From: Minisyncoccota bacterium
Lineage (GTDB): Bacteria > Patescibacteriota > Minisyncoccia > Minisyncoccales > GWA2-38-27
Length of the DNA stretch: 23,285 bases
NCBI GenBank assembly: GCA_028717605.1
Contig: JAQUNM010000002.1
Coordinates: 1 to 23,285, forward strand
Direction: 5' to 3'
How positions within the stretch are numbered: position 1 is the stretch's first letter; each line of letters opens with the position of its first letter. Made by a program: the position numbers and the translations under genes. Shown here in pieces: positions 5,542 to 13,034 of this stretch. Below the pieces are notes generated by a model. The model saw only the letters and a program-made list of their open reading frames with translations. It searched no databases and was not told the origin of the DNA.

Positions 5542-6159
5542 ATGGTGATTTTATTTGTAATAATTATTTTATTGTTTTCTGTTATTATTCACGAAGTAGC
5601 TCATGGAGCAATGGCTTATCATTTAGGAGATCCAACAGCTAAGTATGCTGGAAGATTAAGTTTAAATCCGGTTAAACACCTAGATCCAATTGGTTCTATT
5701 TTAGTTCCTTTGTTGCTGATTTTGCTTCCTACTAAAATTGTTTTTGGTTGGGCTAAACCTGTGCCAATTAATCCTTATAATTTTAAAGATCAAAAATATG
5801 GACAAGCAAAAGTTGCCTTTGCTGGAGCAGGAACTAATCTTTTAATAGCCTTAATTTTTGGTTTATGTTTAAGATTTTTTTCTAGTTTTTTTGTTAGCTA
5901 TCCTTCTCTATTATTCATTTTTGCTATTATTACTTTTATTAATTTAATTTTAGCTATTTTTAATTTACTGCCTATTCCTCCTCTAGATGGTTCTCATATT
6001 CTATTTACTTTTGTATCGGAAAAAACTAAAATGTTTTTGCAACAATATGGAATTTTTATTCTTCTTTTTTTTATGTTTTTCCTTCTAGGAGAACTTTTTG
6101 TTTTAATTCGTTTTATTTTTGAGCTTATTGTTGGTTTTTCTCCTAATTTGATTTTTTAA
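5542..6159 (+). CDS. Peptidase M50 / site-2-protease-like membrane metalloprotease
   Basis: The 205-residue protein is almost entirely hydrophobic helices. It carries the zinc-binding HEVAH motif (residues 17-21) in the first membrane segment, followed by GAMAYHLGDPTAK and a GRLSLNP loop. The third metal ligand is probably Asp149 in the LLPIPPLDGSH motif. This is the short, PDZ-less class of site-2 proteases that cut substrates within the membrane, often to release regulatory factors. The substrate is unknown. It is divergently transcribed from rpmB and lies just upstream of the ribosomal cluster, where rpoB-rpoC might have been expected. A hairpin with a T-run after its stop may be its terminator. 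Confidence 0.9.
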   Translation: MVILFVIIILLFSVIIHEVAHGAMAYHLGDPTAKYAGRLSLNPVKHLDPIGSILVPLLLILLPTKIVFGWAKPVPINPYNFKDQKYGQAKVAFAGAGTNLLIALIFGLCLRFFSSFFVSYPSLLFIFAIITFINLILAIFNLLPIPPLDGSHILFTFVSEKTKMFLQQYGIFILLFFMFFLLGELFVLIRFIFELIVGFSPNLIF

Positions 6160-6161
6160 TG

Positions 6162-6190
6162 TTGACAATTACTAAAAAATTTGTTAAATT
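6162..6190 (+). promoter_or_regulatory. Strong promoter for rpsL-rpsG-fusA
   Basis: A perfect TTGACA (6162-6167), a 17-base spacer and an extended TG-T-TAAATT (-10 hexamer 6185-6190) make one of the best promoters in the window. Expected +1 is about 6197, giving a leader of only about 30 bases that is nearly all hairpin plus a U-run. Confidence 0.75.
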
Positions 6191-6195
6191 TTATT

Positions 6196-6226
6196 TTGAG
6201 CATTACAATGCTTAATTATTTTTTTT
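6196..6226 (+). terminator. Hairpin plus T-run immediately upstream of rpsL (terminator or attenuator)
   Basis: The stem TTGAGCAT (6196-6203) pairs with ATGCTTAA (6208-6215), with one G-U pair and a TACA loop. TTATTTTTTTT (6216-6226) follows and ends directly at the rpsL ATG (6227). It has the form of an intrinsic terminator and could end the M50 transcript. It also begins at the predicted +1 of the rpsL promoter, so it forms the whole rpsL leader and could regulate that message. Confidence 0.5.
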
Positions 6227-6640
6227 ATGTCTACAATTAATCAGTTAACTAAAAAACCAAGAAAGAAAATTAAGAGAAAAACCAAAATGCCTGGTTTGTC
6301 TTTTGGCTTTAATGTTTTAAAAAATAGACCAAAAGATTATGCCTCTCCGTTTAAAAGAGGGGTTTGTTTAAAGGTCTTTACTAGAACACCTAAAAAACCG
6401 AACTCAGCCTTAAGAAAAGTAGCTAGGGTAAGATTAACTAATGGAATGGAAGTGACTGCTTATATCCCTGGAGAGGGTCATAATTTACAAGAACACTCAG
6501 TTGTTTTATTAAGGGGCGGAAGAGTGAAAGATTTACCAGGAGTAAGATATCATATAGTTAGAGGAGTATTAGATACTGGTGGAGTAGAAAATAGGAAACA
6601 AGAGAGAAGCAAGTATGGAACTAAAAGACAAAAGAAATAA
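6227..6640 (+). CDS. rpsL: 30S ribosomal protein S12
   Basis: S12 (uS12), 137 residues, sits at the decoding centre and controls accuracy. It contains the TPKKPNSALRK loop (residues 54-64), with wild-type lysines at the classical streptomycin-resistance position, and GGRVKDLPGVRYH (97-109), including the Asp and Leu-Pro loop. Relative to E. coli S12 (124 residues) it has an insertion of about 13 residues before KRGVC (residue about 24-41), as seen in Firmicutes-type S12. It is the first gene of the ribosomal cluster and has its own strong promoter. The start is preceded only by a T-run, with no Shine-Dalgarno. Confidence 0.97.
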   Translation: MSTINQLTKKPRKKIKRKTKMPGLSFGFNVLKNRPKDYASPFKRGVCLKVFTRTPKKPNSALRKVARVRLTNGMEVTAYIPGEGHNLQEHSVVLLRGGRVKDLPGVRYHIVRGVLDTGGVENRKQERSKYGTKRQKK

Positions 6641-6641
6641 T

Positions 6642-7106
6642 ATGGCTAAAAAATATTTTAAAAAACCAATAAAGCCAGATCCTGTTTATAACGATATTCA
6701 AGTAGAAAAGTTTATTAATTATGTTATGAGAAGAGGCAAAAAAAGTGTAGCTAGAAAAGCTGTTTATGATTGTTTTGATATTATTAAAGAAAAAACTAAA
6801 AAAGAGCCTTTAGTTATTTTTAATTTAGCACTTAACAATGCTTGTCCAAAATTAGAAGTAAAATCAAAAAGAGTAGGAGGGGCTACTTATCAGGTACCCG
6901 TAGAAGTTAAAAGAGAAAGAGCTGTTACCTTAGCTTGTCGATGGCTCTTAGAGGCAGCTAGAAAAAAGAAAGGGAAACCAATGAAAGAAAAATTAGCCCT
7001 AGAGATTATTGAGGCTTCTAACAATGCTGGTTCTGTAATTAAAAAAAGATCAGATACCCATAAAATGGCTGAGGCTAATAGAGCTTTTGCTCATTTTGCT
7101 TGGTAA
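6642..7106 (+). CDS. rpsG: 30S ribosomal protein S7
   Basis: S7 (uS7), 154 residues, binds the 3' major domain of 16S rRNA and nucleates assembly of the 30S head. It shows the KFINYVMRRGKKSVARK helix, NACPKLEVKSKRVGGATYQVP (two segments of the conserved core) and the RRGK- and HKMAEANRAFAHFAW-type C-terminal helix. The ATG at 6642 (MAKKYF) is chosen over an upstream in-frame ATG at 6615, which would overlap rpsL by 26 bases and add nine residues not found in the family. It follows the rpsL stop by one base. Confidence 0.97.
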   Translation: MAKKYFKKPIKPDPVYNDIQVEKFINYVMRRGKKSVARKAVYDCFDIIKEKTKKEPLVIFNLALNNACPKLEVKSKRVGGATYQVPVEVKRERAVTLACRWLLEAARKKKGKPMKEKLALEIIEASNNAGSVIKKRSDTHKMAEANRAFAHFAW

Positions 7107-7112
7107 AAAAAT

Positions 7113-9209
7113 ATGCCTAGAGAATATCCGTTACCAAAAATAAGAAACATAGGAATAATTGCTCATATTGATGCTGGTAAAACAACCTTTTCAGAAAGAG
7201 TTCTTTTTTATACTGGAATTTCTCATAAAATAGGAGAAGTGCATGATGGAGCAGCTATCATGGATTGGATGGAACAGGAAAGAGAAAGAGGTATTACTAT
7301 TACTTCAGCAGCTACTACTTGTTTTTGGGCTCCAACTGATGATTTAGAAAACAAACATAGAATTAATATTATTGATACCCCTGGTCATATTGATTTTACA
7401 GCTGAAGTACAAAGATCTTTAAGGGTTTTAGACGGAGCAGTGGTTGTTTTTGACGGGGTAGCCGGGGTAGAGCCTCAATCAGAAACGGTTTGGCGACAGG
7501 CTGATAAATTTAAAGTTCCTAGAATTTGTTTTATTAATAAATTAGATAGGACAGGAGCTTCGTTTGAAAAAAGTTTAGAGTCTATTTTTAAAAAATTAAC
7601 CCCTAATGCTGTTGCTTTACAAATTCCTATTGGTCAAGAACAAGATTTAAAAGGAATTATCGATCTTTTAAAAATGAAAGCCTTAATTTTTGAAGGAGAT
7701 TTTGGGCAAATTATTAAAGAACAGGAAATTCCAGAAGAATTAAAACCAGAAGCAGAAAAATGGCGCAATATTGCCTTAGAAAAAATAGTTTCAGAAAATG
7801 AACAATTAATGGAAAAATATTTAGCTGGAGAAAACTTAGATATAAAAGAAATAAGAGCTTGTTTAAGAAAAGCTGTTTTGGAAAATAAATTAGTTCCTGT
7901 TTTTACTGGTACTGCTTTGAAAAACAAAGGAATTCAGTTAGTTTTAGATGCAGTTTGTTATTATCTGCCTTCTCCTTTAGATATTCCAGCTATTCAAGGA
8001 TTAAAACCGGGTACTGAGGAAGTAATTGAGAGAAAAGTAGATGATAATGAAAAGTTTTCTGCCCTAGCTTTTAAAGTAGCCACTGATCCTTATGTTGGGA
8101 CCCTAACCTTTTTTAGGGTTTATTCAGGAACACTTCAGGCTGGTTCTTATGTTTATAATACAGCCAACAATTATAAAGAAAGAATAGGGAGAATTCTAAG
8201 AATGCATTCGGCTGAAAGAGAAGAAGTAAAAGAAATTTATACAGGAGATATTGTAGCAACTGTTGGGCTTAAAAATACCCAGACCGGAAACACTCTTTGT
8301 GATGAATCAGCTCCTATTGTTTTAGAAAATATTGTTTTTCCAGAACCAGTTATATCTATTAAGATTGAACCCAAAACAAAGGCTGATCAAGAGAAAATGG
8401 GAATAGCTTTAAAAAGACTTTCTGACGAAGACCCTACTTTTAAAATTAAATCAGACTTTGAAACAGGGGAAACAATAATTTCTGGTATGGGAGAACTTCA
8501 TCTTGATATTTTAGTAGATAGAATGAAAAGAGAATTTAATGTTGAGTGTTCAGTAGGTAGACCCCAGGTTGCTTATAAAGAAACAATTTTGCAAGAAGCA
8601 GAAGCAGAAGGGAAATATATTAGACAATCTGGTGGAAGAGGACAATATGGACACGTTAAGCTTAGAGTTAAACCAAGAGAACAAGGGCAGGGTTTTGTTT
8701 TTAATGATGAAATTAAAGGAGGAATTATTCCTAAAGAGTTTATTTCAGCCATTGAAAAAGGAACTAAAGAAGCCTTAAATAACGGAGTGGTAGCTGGCTA
8801 TCCAATGGTAGATGTTGAGGTTACTTTATATGATGGTTCTTATCATGAGGTTGACTCTTCTGAGAATGCTTTTAAAATTGCTGGATCAATGGCGTTACAA
8901 GAAGCAGCTAAAAGAGCTAAGCCAATTTTATTAGAACCAATCATGAAAATAGAAGTAGTTGTGCCAGAAGAATTTTTTGGTGATGTTATCGGTGACCTTT
9001 CTTCTAAAAGAGGAAGAATTGAAGAAACTTTTGATAGATTAAATATGAAAGTAATTTCTGCTCATGTTCCTTTAGCAGAAATGTTTGGCTTTGCAACTAT
9101 CTTAAGATCATTATCTGAGGGAAGAGGTACTTTTGTTATGGAATTTGAAAAATTTGAACAGGTACCTTCTTCTATTAGTCAGAACATTGTTGAAGGTAAA
9201 AACAATTGA
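7113..9209 (+). CDS. fusA: Elongation factor G
   Basis: EF-G, 698 residues, is the GTPase that moves tRNAs and mRNA through the ribosome. The G-domain motifs are intact: P-loop AHIDAGKTT (17-25), switch I RGITITSAAT (59-68), DTPGH (88-92), NKLD (142-145) and the G5 GTALK variant. The C-terminal part contains the GMGELHLDI segment of domain III and the SGGRGQYGHV region of domain IV, and ends with the FATILRSLSEGRGTFVMEF domain V signature. Its length is standard. It lies 6 bases after rpsG. Its TGA stop (9207-9209) forms part of the -35 box of the tuf promoter. Confidence 0.98.
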   Translation: MPREYPLPKIRNIGIIAHIDAGKTTFSERVLFYTGISHKIGEVHDGAAIMDWMEQERERGITITSAATTCFWAPTDDLENKHRINIIDTPGHIDFTAEVQRSLRVLDGAVVVFDGVAGVEPQSETVWRQADKFKVPRICFINKLDRTGASFEKSLESIFKKLTPNAVALQIPIGQEQDLKGIIDLLKMKALIFEGDFGQIIKEQEIPEELKPEAEKWRNIALEKIVSENEQLMEKYLAGENLDIKEIRACLRKAVLENKLVPVFTGTALKNKGIQLVLDAVCYYLPSPLDIPAIQGLKPGTEEVIERKVDDNEKFSALAFKVATDPYVGTLTFFRVYSGTLQAGSYVYNTANNYKERIGRILRMHSAEREEVKEIYTGDIVATVGLKNTQTGNTLCDESAPIVLENIVFPEPVISIKIEPKTKADQEKMGIALKRLSDEDPTFKIKSDFETGETIISGMGELHLDILVDRMKREFNVECSVGRPQVAYKETILQEAEAEGKYIRQSGGRGQYGHVKLRVKPREQGQGFVFNDEIKGGIIPKEFISAIEKGTKEALNNGVVAGYPMVDVEVTLYDGSYHEVDSSENAFKIAGSMALQEAAKRAKPILLEPIMKIEVVVPEEFFGDVIGDLSSKRGRIEETFDRLNMKVISAHVPLAEMFGFATILRSLSEGRGTFVMEFEKFEQVPSSISQNIVEGKNN

Positions 9210-9233
9210 CAAATTTTAAAAATTAGATAAAAT
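9206..9233 (+). promoter_or_regulatory. Promoter for tuf-rpsJ, -35 box built on the fusA stop codon
   Basis: TTGACA (9206-9211) contains the fusA TGA stop. TAAAAT (9228-9233) follows after a 16-base spacer. Expected +1 is about 9240, giving a tuf leader of about 66 bases. Both boxes are close to consensus. Confidence 0.7.
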
Positions 9234-9267
9234 TGAACATATAACATAAATTAGAGAGAAAACATTA

Positions 9268-9296
9268 AAAGATTTTTCTTTTATTGTTGAATCTTT
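9268..9296 (+). promoter_or_regulatory. Stem-loop in the tuf leader
   Basis: AAAGATT (9268-9274) pairs perfectly with AATCTTT (9290-9296) around a 15-base loop, ending 9 bases before the tuf ATG (9306). No T-run follows, so it is not a terminator. It could influence stability or initiation of this message. The stem has only one G-C pair, so the case is modest. Confidence 0.3.
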
Positions 9297-9305
9297 AAAA
9301 ACATT

Positions 9306-10505
9306 ATGGCAGAAAAAACAAAATTTGAAAGATCAAAACCACACGTTAATGTAGGAACTATTGGTCACGTTGATCATGGTAAAACAACTTTAACAGCAGC
9401 TATTCTTCACGTCTTAAATAAAAAAGGACTTGCTGTTACAGAAAAAGGGGTTGATCAGATTGATGCTTCTCCTGAAGAAAAACAAAGAGGGGTAACTATT
9501 TCTGTTTCTCATCTAGAATATGAATCAGAAAAAAGACATTATGCTCATATTGATTGTCCTGGTCATGCTGATTACATCAAAAATATGATTACTGGGGCCG
9601 CTCAAATGGATGGTGGAATTTTAGTAGTGTCTGCTCCTGACGGACCAATGCCTCAAACTAGAGAACATATTTTATTAGCTAAACAAGTAGGTTTATCTTC
9701 TTTAATTGTTTTCTTAAATAAATGTGATATGGTTGATGATCCAGAAATTATTGAGTTAGTTGAGTCAGAAATAAGAGAGCTTTTAAAAAAATATGAATTC
9801 CCAGGAGATGAAATACCAATAATTAAAGGATCAGCTTTAAAAGCCCTAGAAGCTCAATCAGCCGATGATGAAGCAGCTAAACCAATTTTAGAGTTAGTTG
9901 AAGCCATGGATAATTATGTCCCAGAACCAACCAGAGATATAGATAAACCATTTTTAATGGCAATAGAAGATGTTTTTTCTATTGAAGGAAGAGGAACCGT
10001 AGCTACTGGTAGAATTGAGAGAGGAATCGTTAATGCTAATGAAGAAGTAGAAGTAGTGGGCTTAAAAGATACAGCCAAGACAACAGCAGTTAGTGTTGAA
10101 ATGTTTAATAAAGTTCTTGATCAAGGAAGAGCTGGAGATAATGTTGGAATTTTATTAAGAGGTCTTAAAAAAGAAGATATTGAAAGAGGTCAAGTATTAG
10201 CTAAACCAGGTAGTGTTACTCCTCACACAGAATTTGAAACAGAGATTTATGTTTTAACCAAAGAAGAAGGAGGAAGACATACCCCATTTTTCAAGGGTTA
10301 TAAACCTCAATTTTATCTTAGAACTACTGATGTTACTGGTGAAACTACTTTACCAGAAGGAACAGAAATGGTTATGCCTGGAGATACAGTTAGTTTAGGG
10401 GTTAAGCTTTTAGTACCAGTAGCCTTAGAAGAAAGCCAAAGGTTTGCTGTAAGAGAAGGAGGAAAAACAGTAGGAGCTGGAGTAGTAACAAAGATAATTA
10501 AATAG
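9306..10505 (+). CDS. tuf: Elongation factor Tu
   Basis: EF-Tu, 399 residues, delivers aminoacyl-tRNA to the ribosome as a GTP complex. Motifs: P-loop GHVDHGKTT (20-28), switch I RGVTIS (61-66), DCPGH with the catalytic His87 (83-87), NKCD (138-141) and SALKALE. Domains 2 and 3 are complete (for example GRGTVATGRIERG, GGRHTPF and the VGAGVVTKI end). Switch I reads RGVTIS where RGITI is more usual, and the element after it is HLEYES, a mild divergence. Length matches the family. It has its own promoter and is followed by rpsJ after 18 bases. Confidence 0.98.
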   Translation: MAEKTKFERSKPHVNVGTIGHVDHGKTTLTAAILHVLNKKGLAVTEKGVDQIDASPEEKQRGVTISVSHLEYESEKRHYAHIDCPGHADYIKNMITGAAQMDGGILVVSAPDGPMPQTREHILLAKQVGLSSLIVFLNKCDMVDDPEIIELVESEIRELLKKYEFPGDEIPIIKGSALKALEAQSADDEAAKPILELVEAMDNYVPEPTRDIDKPFLMAIEDVFSIEGRGTVATGRIERGIVNANEEVEVVGLKDTAKTTAVSVEMFNKVLDQGRAGDNVGILLRGLKKEDIERGQVLAKPGSVTPHTEFETEIYVLTKEEGGRHTPFFKGYKPQFYLRTTDVTGETTLPEGTEMVMPGDTVSLGVKLLVPVALEESQRFAVREGGKTVGAGVVTKIIK

Positions 10506-10523
10506 AAAGTTAACAATTTTAAA

Positions 10524-10853
10524 ATGGTGGATAAAAAGAGCAAAGAAGAAAAGCCGGTTTTAAGGATAAAACTTAGAGCTTATGATTATAAAGTAATTGA
10601 TAATTGCGCTCGGCAAATTATTGAGACAATTTTGCGTTATGGAGCTGAAGCTTTAGGTCCAATTCCCTTACCAACTGAAATTAAAAAATATACAGTCTTG
10701 CGATCTTCTTTTGTTCATAAAGACGCGAGAGAACAGTTTGAAATGAGAGTGCACAAAAGATTAATAGATATCTTAAATCATAATCCAAACGTGATTGATG
10801 CTTTAATGAATCTTACTTTGCCAGCTGGGGTTGACATTGAAATAAAAACATAA
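10524..10853 (+). CDS. rpsJ: 30S ribosomal protein S10
   Basis: S10 (uS10), 109 residues, is a 30S head protein. It shows the LRIKLRAYDYKVID start, GPIPLPTEIKKYTVLRS loop, and the HKDAREQFEMRVHKR and PAGVDIEIK end. It has about 8 extra N-terminal residues relative to the shortest family members, but the ATG at 10524 is the only reasonable start. It belongs to the tuf transcription unit. A candidate promoter for rplC starts inside its 3' end. Confidence 0.96.
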   Translation: MVDKKSKEEKPVLRIKLRAYDYKVIDNCARQIIETILRYGAEALGPIPLPTEIKKYTVLRSSFVHKDAREQFEMRVHKRLIDILNHNPNVIDALMNLTLPAGVDIEIKT

Positions 10854-10862
10854 ATGTATAAT
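10831..10862 (+). promoter_or_regulatory. Candidate internal promoter before rplC
   Basis: A perfect TATAAT (10857-10862) follows TTGACA (10831-10836) with a spacing of 20 bases, which is long. A shifted TTGAAA (10837-10842) gives 14, which is short. The boxes are good but the spacing is not optimal, so the call is tentative. Expected +1 is about 10869, leaving a leader of about 64 bases that contains the GC-rich hairpin. Confidence 0.35.
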
Positions 10863-10898
10863 TTTTAATAAAGAAGAAATTATATTGCCATGCCTTGT

Positions 10899-10921
10899 AA
10901 AACCGGGTTATGCCCGGTTTT
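10899..10921 (+). promoter_or_regulatory. GC-rich hairpin between rpsJ and rplC (attenuator, terminator or protein-binding leader)
   Basis: AAAACCGGG (10899-10907) pairs perfectly with CCCGGTTTT (10913-10921) around a TTATG loop. Five consecutive G-C pairs stand out sharply in this AT-rich DNA. The T4 end of the stem is the only T-run. It lies 11 bases before the rplC ATG and splits the S10-type cluster, so it may end part of the tuf-rpsJ transcripts or bind a ribosomal protein for feedback control. Confidence 0.6.
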
Positions 10922-10932
10922 CAATTAAAATT

Positions 10933-11481
10933 ATGAAAAATATGCTTGGAAAAAAAATAGGAATGACCCAAGTTTTTGATAAAAATAAAGTAATTCCAGT
11001 TACTATTGTTGAGGCTGGTCCTTGTTCTGTTTTAAAGATTAAAACAAAAGATAGTAAAGATAAATATGATGCCATCCAAGTAAAATACGATAAAAAAATT
11101 AAAGAGTTTAGAGGAACCTCAGAATTAAAAATAGGGGATGAAATAAAAGTAGATATCTTTCAACCAGGAGATAAAGTAAAAATTTCAGGAATTTCCAAAG
11201 GAAAGGGTTTTGCTGGGGCTATGAAAAGGTGGAACTTTAAAGGAAAGTCAGCTACCCATGGAGTAAAACACGAAATGAGAACTATAGGCTCTACTGGTTC
11301 TCGATTTCCTCAAAGAGTTATCAAGGGGAGAAAAATGCCAGGTCGAATGGGTTCAGATAGAAAAACTGTTTCTAATTTAGAAATAATTAAAGTAGATTTA
11401 GAAAATAATATTATAGCTGTTAAGGGAGCTATTCCTGGAAGAAAAGGAACTTTGTTAGAAATTTATGGAAAAAATATTTAA
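10933..11481 (+). CDS. rplC: 50S ribosomal protein L3
   Basis: L3 (uL3), 182 residues, is an early-assembly protein reaching the peptidyl transferase centre. It contains the LGKKIGMTQVF start, the GISKGKGFAGAMKRWNFKG loop, the ATHGVKHEMRTIGSTG region and GRKMPGRMGS near the C-terminus. The ATG at 10933 (MKNMLGKK) is chosen. An upstream TTG at 10885 would run translation through the GC-rich hairpin and add 16 unrelated residues. It is shorter than E. coli L3 (209). Its end overlaps rplD by 17 bases. Confidence 0.95.
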   Translation: MKNMLGKKIGMTQVFDKNKVIPVTIVEAGPCSVLKIKTKDSKDKYDAIQVKYDKKIKEFRGTSELKIGDEIKVDIFQPGDKVKISGISKGKGFAGAMKRWNFKGKSATHGVKHEMRTIGSTGSRFPQRVIKGRKMPGRMGSDRKTVSNLEIIKVDLENNIIAVKGAIPGRKGTLLEIYGKNI

Positions 11482-12007
11482 AGAAAAACTTAACCCAGAC
11501 TTAATTTATCAAGTTGTTTATTCTCAACTTTTTTGCAGAAAACAAAAAACAGCTCACACAAAAGATAGACAAGAAGTAAGGGGTGGTGGGAAGAAACCTT
11601 GGAGGCAAAAAGGAACCGGAAGAGCTAGGCACGGATCTATTCGTTCACCCTTATGGAAAGGAGGAGGAGTTACTTTTGGTCCCAGAAAGGAAAAGAATTT
11701 AAAAAAAAGAATTCCTTTAAAAATGAAAAAAAAGGCTGTTTTAATGATTTTATCAGCTAAAGAAAAAGAAAATTTAATCGTTTTTACAGAAAAAATTAAA
11801 GCAGAAAAAACAAAAGAAATTTATAAAATAATAAAAGACCTTAAATCAGTTTTAATTGTTTTAGCTAACCATGATATAAAAACAGTAAAGGCAGCTAGAA
11901 ATATTCCTAAAACAGGAATAATATCAGCCAAAGATCTTAATGCTTTAGATCTTTTGCAGTATAAATATGTATTAATGGAAGAACAAGCATTAAAAATTAT
12001 AAAATGA
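11465..12007 (+). CDS. rplD: 50S ribosomal protein L4, short N-terminus
   Basis: L4 (uL4), 180 residues, lines the exit tunnel and in many bacteria represses its own operon. The tunnel loop is intact: RGGGKKPWRQKGTGRARHGS and a SPLWKGGGVTFGP segment. The family usually has about 20 more residues before the position equivalent to EKIFKEKLNPDL. Here an in-frame TAG at 11456-11458 blocks any earlier start, so the first beta-strands are truly missing. The gene starts inside rplC (17-base overlap) and ends with an ATGA overlap into rplW. Confidence 0.93.
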   Translation: MEKIFKEKLNPDLIYQVVYSQLFCRKQKTAHTKDRQEVRGGGKKPWRQKGTGRARHGSIRSPLWKGGGVTFGPRKEKNLKKRIPLKMKKKAVLMILSAKEKENLIVFTEKIKAEKTKEIYKIIKDLKSVLIVLANHDIKTVKAARNIPKTGIISAKDLNALDLLQYKYVLMEEQALKIIK

Positions 12008-12273
12008 AAGACATAATTATCAGTTCTCATGTTACAGAAAAAAGCACTGATTTATCAAAAGAAGATAAATATGTTTTTAAAGTTGGTTTAGAAGCAAATA
12101 AATCAGAAATAAAAAAAACAATAGAAAGTTTTTATAAAGTTAAAGTATTAGGTGTTAAAATTATTAATATTCCCAAGAAAAGAACAAGGGTAGGAAAAAA
12201 TCAAGGTTGGAAAAAAGGATATAAAAAAGCTTTAATCCAAATCAAAAAAGGACAAAAAATAGAAATAAAATGA
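12004..12273 (+). CDS. rplW: 50S ribosomal protein L23
   Basis: L23 (uL23), 89 residues, sits at the tunnel exit and docks trigger factor and SRP. It has the SSHVTEKST opening, YVFKVGLEANKSEIKKTIESFY, then KVLGVKIINIP and the basic TRVGKNQGWKKGYKKA loop. Its length is near the family minimum. It overlaps rplD and rplB by 4 bases on each side, so translation is coupled. Confidence 0.95.
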   Translation: MKDIIISSHVTEKSTDLSKEDKYVFKVGLEANKSEIKKTIESFYKVKVLGVKIINIPKKRTRVGKNQGWKKGYKKALIQIKKGQKIEIK

Positions 12274-13034
12274 AGTTATCGAAACCAACAGATAAAAAAC
12301 TTATTAAATCATTAAAAAGAAAAGCTGGTAGGAATAACCAGGGTAGAATTACAGTTAGACACCAAGGGGGAGGAGCTAAAAAACTTTATCGAATAATTGA
12401 TTTTAAAGGAGATTTAATTAGCTATCCAGCTAAGGTTAAGGCTTTAGAATATGATCCGTATAGGACTTGTCATATCATGCTTTTAGAAGGAAAAGATAAT
12501 AAAAAGAGCTATCAAATAGCTCCACAGAATATTCAAATAGGACAAGAAATATTTTTTTCCGATAAGTTACAAGAATTGAAAACAGGAAACAGAACAAAGC
12601 TAAAAAATATTCCTACTGGAACCAGTGTTTATAATATTGAACTAGAGCCAAGAAGAGGTGGAAGAATAGTTAGATCAGCTGGATCTTCAGCGACTGTTTT
12701 AGGGCAAGAAGGAAAATACACTATTTTACAAATGCCGTCTAAAGAAACTAGAAAAATATTACAAGATTGTTCAGCTAGTATTGGAGCTGTTTCATATCCT
12801 GAGTGGCGATATAGAGTTATCAAAAAAGCCGGAACATCGAGATTAATGGGTAAAAGACCAAGTGTTCGGGGTTCAGCCATGAATCCAGTAGATCATCCTC
12901 ATGGAGGAGGAGAAGGACGAGCCCCTATTGGAATGAAACACCCTAAAACCCCCTGGGGAAAACCAGCCTTAGGTAAGAAAACAAGAAAGAGGAAAAAATG
13001 GACAAATAAATATATAATTAAAAGAAGAAAATGA
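12270..13034 (+). CDS. rplB: 50S ribosomal protein L2, short N-terminus
   Basis: L2 (uL2), 254 residues, is needed for subunit association and peptidyl transfer. It shows KAGRNNQGRITVRHQGGG, the central ELEPRRGGRIVRSAGSSA, and the near-universal NPVDHPHGGGEGRAP loop with its functionally important His. The N-terminus begins about 20 residues late compared with the usual 273-277 residue protein. The first residues (MKLSKPTDKKLIKSL) replace the longer leading arm. Starts and stops overlap neighbours by 4 bases. Confidence 0.96.
   Translation: MKLSKPTDKKLIKSLKRKAGRNNQGRITVRHQGGGAKKLYRIIDFKGDLISYPAKVKALEYDPYRTCHIMLLEGKDNKKSYQIAPQNIQIGQEIFFSDKLQELKTGNRTKLKNIPTGTSVYNIELEPRRGGRIVRSAGSSATVLGQEGKYTILQMPSKETRKILQDCSASIGAVSYPEWRYRVIKKAGTSRLMGKRPSVRGSAMNPVDHPHGGGEGRAPIGMKHPKTPWGKPALGKKTRKRKKWTNKYIIKRRK

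Noticed and set aside
6615..6641. Upstream ATG for rpsG
   Set aside because: It overlaps rpsL by 26 bases and adds nine residues foreign to S7; the MAKKYF start at 6642 fits.
7634..7927. Minus-strand 97-codon frame within fusA, and similar frames inside other genes
   Set aside because: They are antisense shadows of conserved coding sequence with low-complexity translations.
10885..10932. TTG start giving a longer L3
   Set aside because: The extra residues are the translated hairpin; the family starts at MKNMLGKK.
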